Shown here: in pieces, positions 59,275 through 62,291 of the stretch
Numbering within the stretch: the first letter of the stretch is position 1
How the letters are laid out: each line of letters starts with the position of its first letter
Assembly: GCA_022819905.1 (NCBI GenBank)
Contig: JAJEGJ010000071.1
Coordinates: forward strand, 1 to 62,291
DNA: 62,291 nucleotides
Origin: Alphaproteobacteria bacterium
GTDB lineage: Bacteria > Pseudomonadota > Alphaproteobacteria > TMED109
Direction of reading: 5' to 3'
Made by a program: the position numbers and the translations under genes
Notes under the pieces: model-generated
Seen by the model: only the letters and a program-made list of their open reading frames with translations
What the model was told of the DNA's origin: nothing
Database searches by the model: none

Positions 59275-59895
59275 CTAGTCATCCTCTGGATAGGGCAGCG
59301 TATAAGGCAGCTGGAGGCTCGGTACAGAACCAATCAGCCACAGCCCATCATCTGCGGCGACGGTTGCATGTTCTGCCGCATCCCATGACACGTCAATTAC
59401 GCGTGGCTCACATTCTCCAGAGTCGTCGAATAACGTTAACGTCGATTGCTCAATTGAAGACACACGAAAAACGTGCAATGGACGTTCGCCTGACTGCTGA
59501 CCGGAAAGTATAGAATAGTCAACTCCAATGCCGACAATCACTTTTCGTCGCAAAGCTTCCCTGAGCACATCCTCGCACAAACCTAATGTAATTTCACACA
59601 AGCGAATATGACGGAACCGTAACGTCGTTGCATTGTTCCGCAAAAATATTTCAATTGCCTTGGCGGCGCTCGCTGCGGAAATACCAGCGGACTCAGTGGT
59701 TTCTGCTGTCAGCAGCCCAAAAGGATTGGCTTCATTTCGGACAACACGTACGCCGAGCATAGCCGGTAATTGCTCTGGTTTGTCGAACGGAATCCCCAAC
59801 TCTATGATAGCCGCATACAAAAATGCCGGGACACAGCATTGCGGGGGCCAGCGGAGGCCGTCTACGGTTAGACTTGCGTTCTCAACCATGGCCAT
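59275..59895 (-). CDS. papain/C39-like cysteine peptidase-like protein (operon gene 3)
   Basis: A 206-residue protein. RWPPQCCVPAFLYAAIIELG near residue 15 has the Q-x-C pattern of C39-type and papain-like peptidases; RPLHVFRVSSI provides a histidine and LTLFDDSGE an aspartate, so a triad is plausible. The family is not certain. Start at ATG 59895, overlapping the end of the dCTP deaminase-like gene by 14 bases; ATG 59889 is the alternative. Its stop is adjacent to the next start. Confidence 0.6.
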   Translation of the reverse strand: MAMVENASLTVDGLRWPPQCCVPAFLYAAIIELGIPFDKPEQLPAMLGVRVVRNEANPFGLLTAETTESAGISAASAAKAIEIFLRNNATTLRFRHIRLCEITLGLCEDVLREALRRKVIVGIGVDYSILSGQQSGERPLHVFRVSSIEQSTLTLFDDSGECEPRVIDVSWDAAEHATVAADDGLWLIGSVPSLQLPYTLPYPEDD

Positions 59896-60472
59896 CAGAT
59901 GTCGGAACCTGCCACTCTTCAAAAAGAAGAGGCGCAACTACTGGATCGGCTCCTTCGTAAATGCTTTTTTGAACTGATCGTTCACTTGAGTCCGCTATTA
60001 GTTCTAGCTGCAAATGAACCAACGGCGCACCCACTTCCAATATTAATGGCGACGGGTTACGATTGCACAATTCCAATGTCAACGCTGATGGCTCTGAAGT
60101 ACCAAACCCAGGATTAACCAGATTGGCATTGCCACATACTTCTAAGCCAAAACGGGCTATATGTGATATTGTAGAAATGTGCCCCACCATGTTGGCAGGT
60201 ATAGCTAATTTCTCGTGCGTACATCCTAATATAAACTCTCCGGGCCTTAGCGCCAATCTGTCAGCTTCTTCGGGATCTTCGAGATGCTCCCTTGCGGCAC
60301 ATGAAGACCATAAGACAATCGGCTCATTCAAACGGCGCCAGCGGCGAAATCTACGTCCAAGAGACAACACATAGCTAACCGATCTAACCCGCCGGCAATC
60401 AAACGGTTTTATGACCAATTGTTCGTCTTGGATTGCGCGAACGATCTCTTCACGAGTGACTAGCATGAGCAT
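59882..60472 (-). CDS. dCTP deaminase/dUTPase-like protein (operon gene 2)
   Basis: The 196-residue protein matches the dCTP deaminase fold: LRPGEFILGCTHEKLAIPAN, then GHISTISHIARFGLEVCGNANLVNPGF and SALTLELCNRNPSPLILEVG, where the glutamate of LTLEL is the equivalent of the deaminase catalytic residue. Bacterial relatives deplete dCTP during phage infection. Start 60472 (ATGCTCATGCTAG) overlaps the HIT gene by 23 bases; ATG 60496 and ATG 60466 are alternatives. Confidence 0.8.
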   Translation of the reverse strand: MLMLVTREEIVRAIQDEQLVIKPFDCRRVRSVSYVLSLGRRFRRWRRLNEPIVLWSSCAAREHLEDPEEADRLALRPGEFILGCTHEKLAIPANMVGHISTISHIARFGLEVCGNANLVNPGFGTSEPSALTLELCNRNPSPLILEVGAPLVHLQLELIADSSERSVQKSIYEGADPVVAPLLFEEWQVPTSDGHG

Positions 60473-61115
60473 TGCCGTATGCTTGGATTGTAGCAATGAG
60501 ATCAGGTTCTGGTGTCGTATATTCGCGCCAATTCCAAGGCCGGCTCACACCCAGGTACTCGGTCAGGATCCGTCTAAAATATTGCGATTCTGGGTACTGC
60601 ACCATATCCTTAACTTGGGAGTAAACTACTTTATTCTCATACCCAAAGAGCAAATAGTGATCGCTATTAGAAAGGTCTCGGAGGGCGCAGCAAAGATCTT
60701 CCGCCGAACTACGATAATCAGGAAGGACTGTCGTCACAGGGATGCGGTGCGGAAGCGGAACCAGGTGCAAATGAGCATGATAAATACCACAGCTACCACC
60801 AGTATAGCTTTGAGCTCCGTGTTCAAAAAACGCCGGGTATCCAAATTGTTGGGTAATGTCGAGTAGGTCTCCCAGAAAGTCGCAAAGTAGCAACTTTTGT
60901 TGAAGCGGTAGCCTTGCACAGCTCTCCACATGGTTTTCTGGAAGAATCAACAAGCTACCGGGAAATATCTGGCCCAAAGTAGGTAGCGCGACAAATCCGC
61001 GGTTCCGCGCGATAATCCGACTGCCAACTTTAGGGTACATCACGTTAAAGCGGGAACGTGATTCCCCCATCAATTCATCACAGAATTCGCACGCTGGTTC
61101 TTCAAGATTGGCCAT
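60450..61115 (-). CDS. HIT-family protein (operon gene 1)
   Basis: A 221-residue histidine-triad protein. The triad is CGIYHAHLHLVPLPH near residue 115; an N-terminal CEFCDEL could bind zinc, as in other HIT hydrolases. HIT proteins hydrolyse or transfer nucleoside monophosphates. It has a strong GGGGAG ribosome binding site and is the first gene of the low-GC operon, so the promoter should lie just upstream of 61115 on the minus strand. Confidence 0.85.
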   Translation of the reverse strand: MANLEEPACEFCDELMGESRSRFNVMYPKVGSRIIARNRGFVALPTLGQIFPGSLLILPENHVESCARLPLQQKLLLCDFLGDLLDITQQFGYPAFFEHGAQSYTGGSCGIYHAHLHLVPLPHRIPVTTVLPDYRSSAEDLCCALRDLSNSDHYLLFGYENKVVYSQVKDMVQYPESQYFRRILTEYLGVSRPWNWREYTTPEPDLIATIQAYGNAHASHS

Positions 61116-61418
61116 GACCTACTCCCCATGAACGTGTTCTCCTCACAATCTCTCCCATCCCAACCACAAATTGGCGGAACGTGTGATGGAAGGCGGACCA
61201 TGATACTCCAGCGGCGCGCGTACACATGGGGATCAAGAAACCTCACTTCATTGATCTGCGGGCAGGGTAGTCCCTCGTCCAAGATGCACATAATCCTAAT
61301 GCTTATCAAATCTGGAGATCGAGTGGATGCAAAGCTAGGCGGAGAAGACGGCAGGATCCTCGAATGGACCCGAGGCAGGGACAAGCGCCGACGCTCTACC
61401 GTCCGTGTACCGGAATTG

Positions 61419-61649
61419 TCGGTCTCGGTGGTCGTGGCGGCGGGCGTTGAAACGCACGAGAGCCCCGACGGTCCGAATGTCGACCTTGAATCCACAGGCG
61501 ACGTGGTCGGTTTCGATATCGACCATGCGGCCCGGCGTCTCGATCTCTCGACGCCGGAGATGGAGGCATTGCCGTTGCCCCAGTTCAGCGTCGGTTGTTC
61601 CGTGGCGCTCGGGTTCTTCGGGATACGATGGGCGAGGAACGGCCGGTGA
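61419..61649 (+). pseudogene. DUF2283-like remnant
   Basis: The frame contains GVETHESPDGPNVDLESTGD, followed directly by VVGFDIDHAARRLDLSTPEM, which is the C-terminal two thirds of a DUF2283 protein. The usual N-terminal YDxxxDxLYI strand is not found in frame upstream, so only the end seems to be left. DUF2283 genes often accompany toxin-like partners. The 300 bases before it (61116-61418) hold nothing I can name. Confidence 0.45.
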
Positions 61650-61936
61650 GCCGAGACGAAATGCTCGCCCTACTGCGGGCACACAAGGCAACCCTCGCGC
61701 AGTGCTTCGGCGTCACCGATCTCGCCCTGTTCGGTTCCTTCGCCCGCGATCAGGCGGGCGAGGGCAGTGACGTCGATGTCCTCGTGCGTTTCGACGGACG
61801 AGCGACCTCCATTCGCTACTTCGGCAGGCAGTTCTGCATCGAAGACCTGCTGGGTCGCTCCGTCGATCTGGTGACCGACGGCGCCGTGCGCCGAGAACTG
61901 CGTCTCTACGTCGAGCGCGGGGCGATTCCTGTCTGA
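61628..61936 (+). CDS. MNT-type nucleotidyltransferase antitoxin
   Basis: A 102-residue minimal nucleotidyltransferase with LALFGSFARDQAGEGSDVDVLV, the GSx10DxD motif, near residue 33. In HepT/MntA pairs this protein adenylylates the HEPN toxin and silences it. It begins inside the DUF2283 remnant and its stop overlaps the probable start of the HepT gene. Confidence 0.82.
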   Translation: MGEERPVSRDEMLALLRAHKATLAQCFGVTDLALFGSFARDQAGEGSDVDVLVRFDGRATSIRYFGRQFCIEDLLGRSVDLVTDGAVRRELRLYVERGAIPV

Positions 61937-62291
61937 GCGGGAACGGGAACCGCGGGGGCGGCGTTTCTGTGTCGAGGACATGATCGGGTTCTGCGAACGG
62001 GGCCGGGACTATACCGCTGGGCTGGACCAGGCCGTGCTCATCGCAAGCCCCATGCTCTGCGACGTCACCCTATGCAACCATGAGCTCGTCAGTGAAGCGG
62101 CAACCCGGATCCCTGAAGAAGTACGTGACGCCCGTCCGGAAATCCCCTGGCAAACCATCATCGGGACACGCAACCGCCTCAATCACGGATATCTCAGCAT
62201 CGACAATGACATCGTCTGGGACATCACCTGCAACGACGTTCCCGCGCCGCTGGCATCGCTGCGGGAACTGTTCGAGGCGACAAGGCAGCGA
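61929..62291 (+). CDS. HepT-like HEPN toxin, cut by window edge
   Basis: At least 121 residues, open to the right edge. The sequence RRFCVEDMIGFCERGRDYTAGLDQ and WQTIIGTRNRLNHGYLSIDND matches HepT; RNRLNHGY is the R-x4-6-H RNase motif of HEPN toxins. The frame begins at a CTG (61929) where relatives have ATG, overlapping the MNT stop; a later ATG at 61979 is the alternative. With the upstream gene it makes an MNT/HEPN toxin-antitoxin pair. Confidence 0.75.
   Translation, partial: MSEREREPRGRRFCVEDMIGFCERGRDYTAGLDQAVLIASPMLCDVTLCNHELVSEAATRIPEEVRDARPEIPWQTIIGTRNRLNHGYLSIDNDIVWDITCNDVPAPLASLRELFEATRQR

Overview
The window is GC-rich bacterial DNA, most consistent with a member of the Pseudomonadota, possibly an uncultured lineage. 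The pointers are a complete SUF iron-sulfur operon headed by a Xanthomonas-type Rrf2 regulator, an NsrR-like nitric oxide sensor, BipA/TypA, an ABC-F ATPase, and the ATP-grasp / alpha-E / transglutaminase trio. Species cannot be fixed from the sequence alone.

Bases 1-26000 are mostly housekeeping. They hold an NsrR-like regulator, a decayed membrane-anchored nuclease, a PhyH dioxygenase, a DUF4864 protein and a Fic protein. The tightly coupled operon sufR-B-C-D-S-U-T-A (minus strand, 5136-11600) has a candidate operator upstream. Then come an exported formamidase-like enzyme with an exported partner, a DUF3883 protein, the ATP-grasp/alpha-E/transglutaminase operon with a hairpin terminator, an ABC-F protein, an AAA/DUF4143 ATPase and typA. 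Between these lie decayed toxin-antitoxin pieces: a frameshifted HEPN gene, a HVO_A0114-like regulator, and an AbrB antitoxin next to a PIN toxin reduced to its two ends. One 100-residue gene of unknown family occurs twice, with its flanks, at 18.7 and 30.1 kb.

Bases 30500-56200 form a defence island. A minus-strand array (30582-40261) carries DISARM-type drmA and drmB together with two SF1 helicases (one with a NERD nuclease domain) and a large protein of unknown family. No methyltransferase or separate drmC is present. Upstream is a phospholipase D-helicase-DUF3427 fusion with a small overlapping gene. Divergent from it is a ribbon-helix-helix regulator followed by sspA-sspB-sspC-sspD, a single-strand DNA phosphorothioation system. 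A GHKL ATPase convergent with sspD could be its effector. A GIY-YIG-like protein, a truncated nuclease-like gene and an internally deleted IS630 element close the island.

Bases 56248-61115 are visibly AT-richer and hold a six-gene, overlapping minus-strand operon: HIT protein, dCTP deaminase-like, papain/C39-like cysteine peptidase-like, APH/kinase-fold protein, ThiL/PurM-like protein and Nudix hydrolase. I know of no described system with this set and regard it as the strongest candidate for something new. The window ends in a DUF2283-like remnant and an MNT/HepT toxin-antitoxin pair cut by the right edge.
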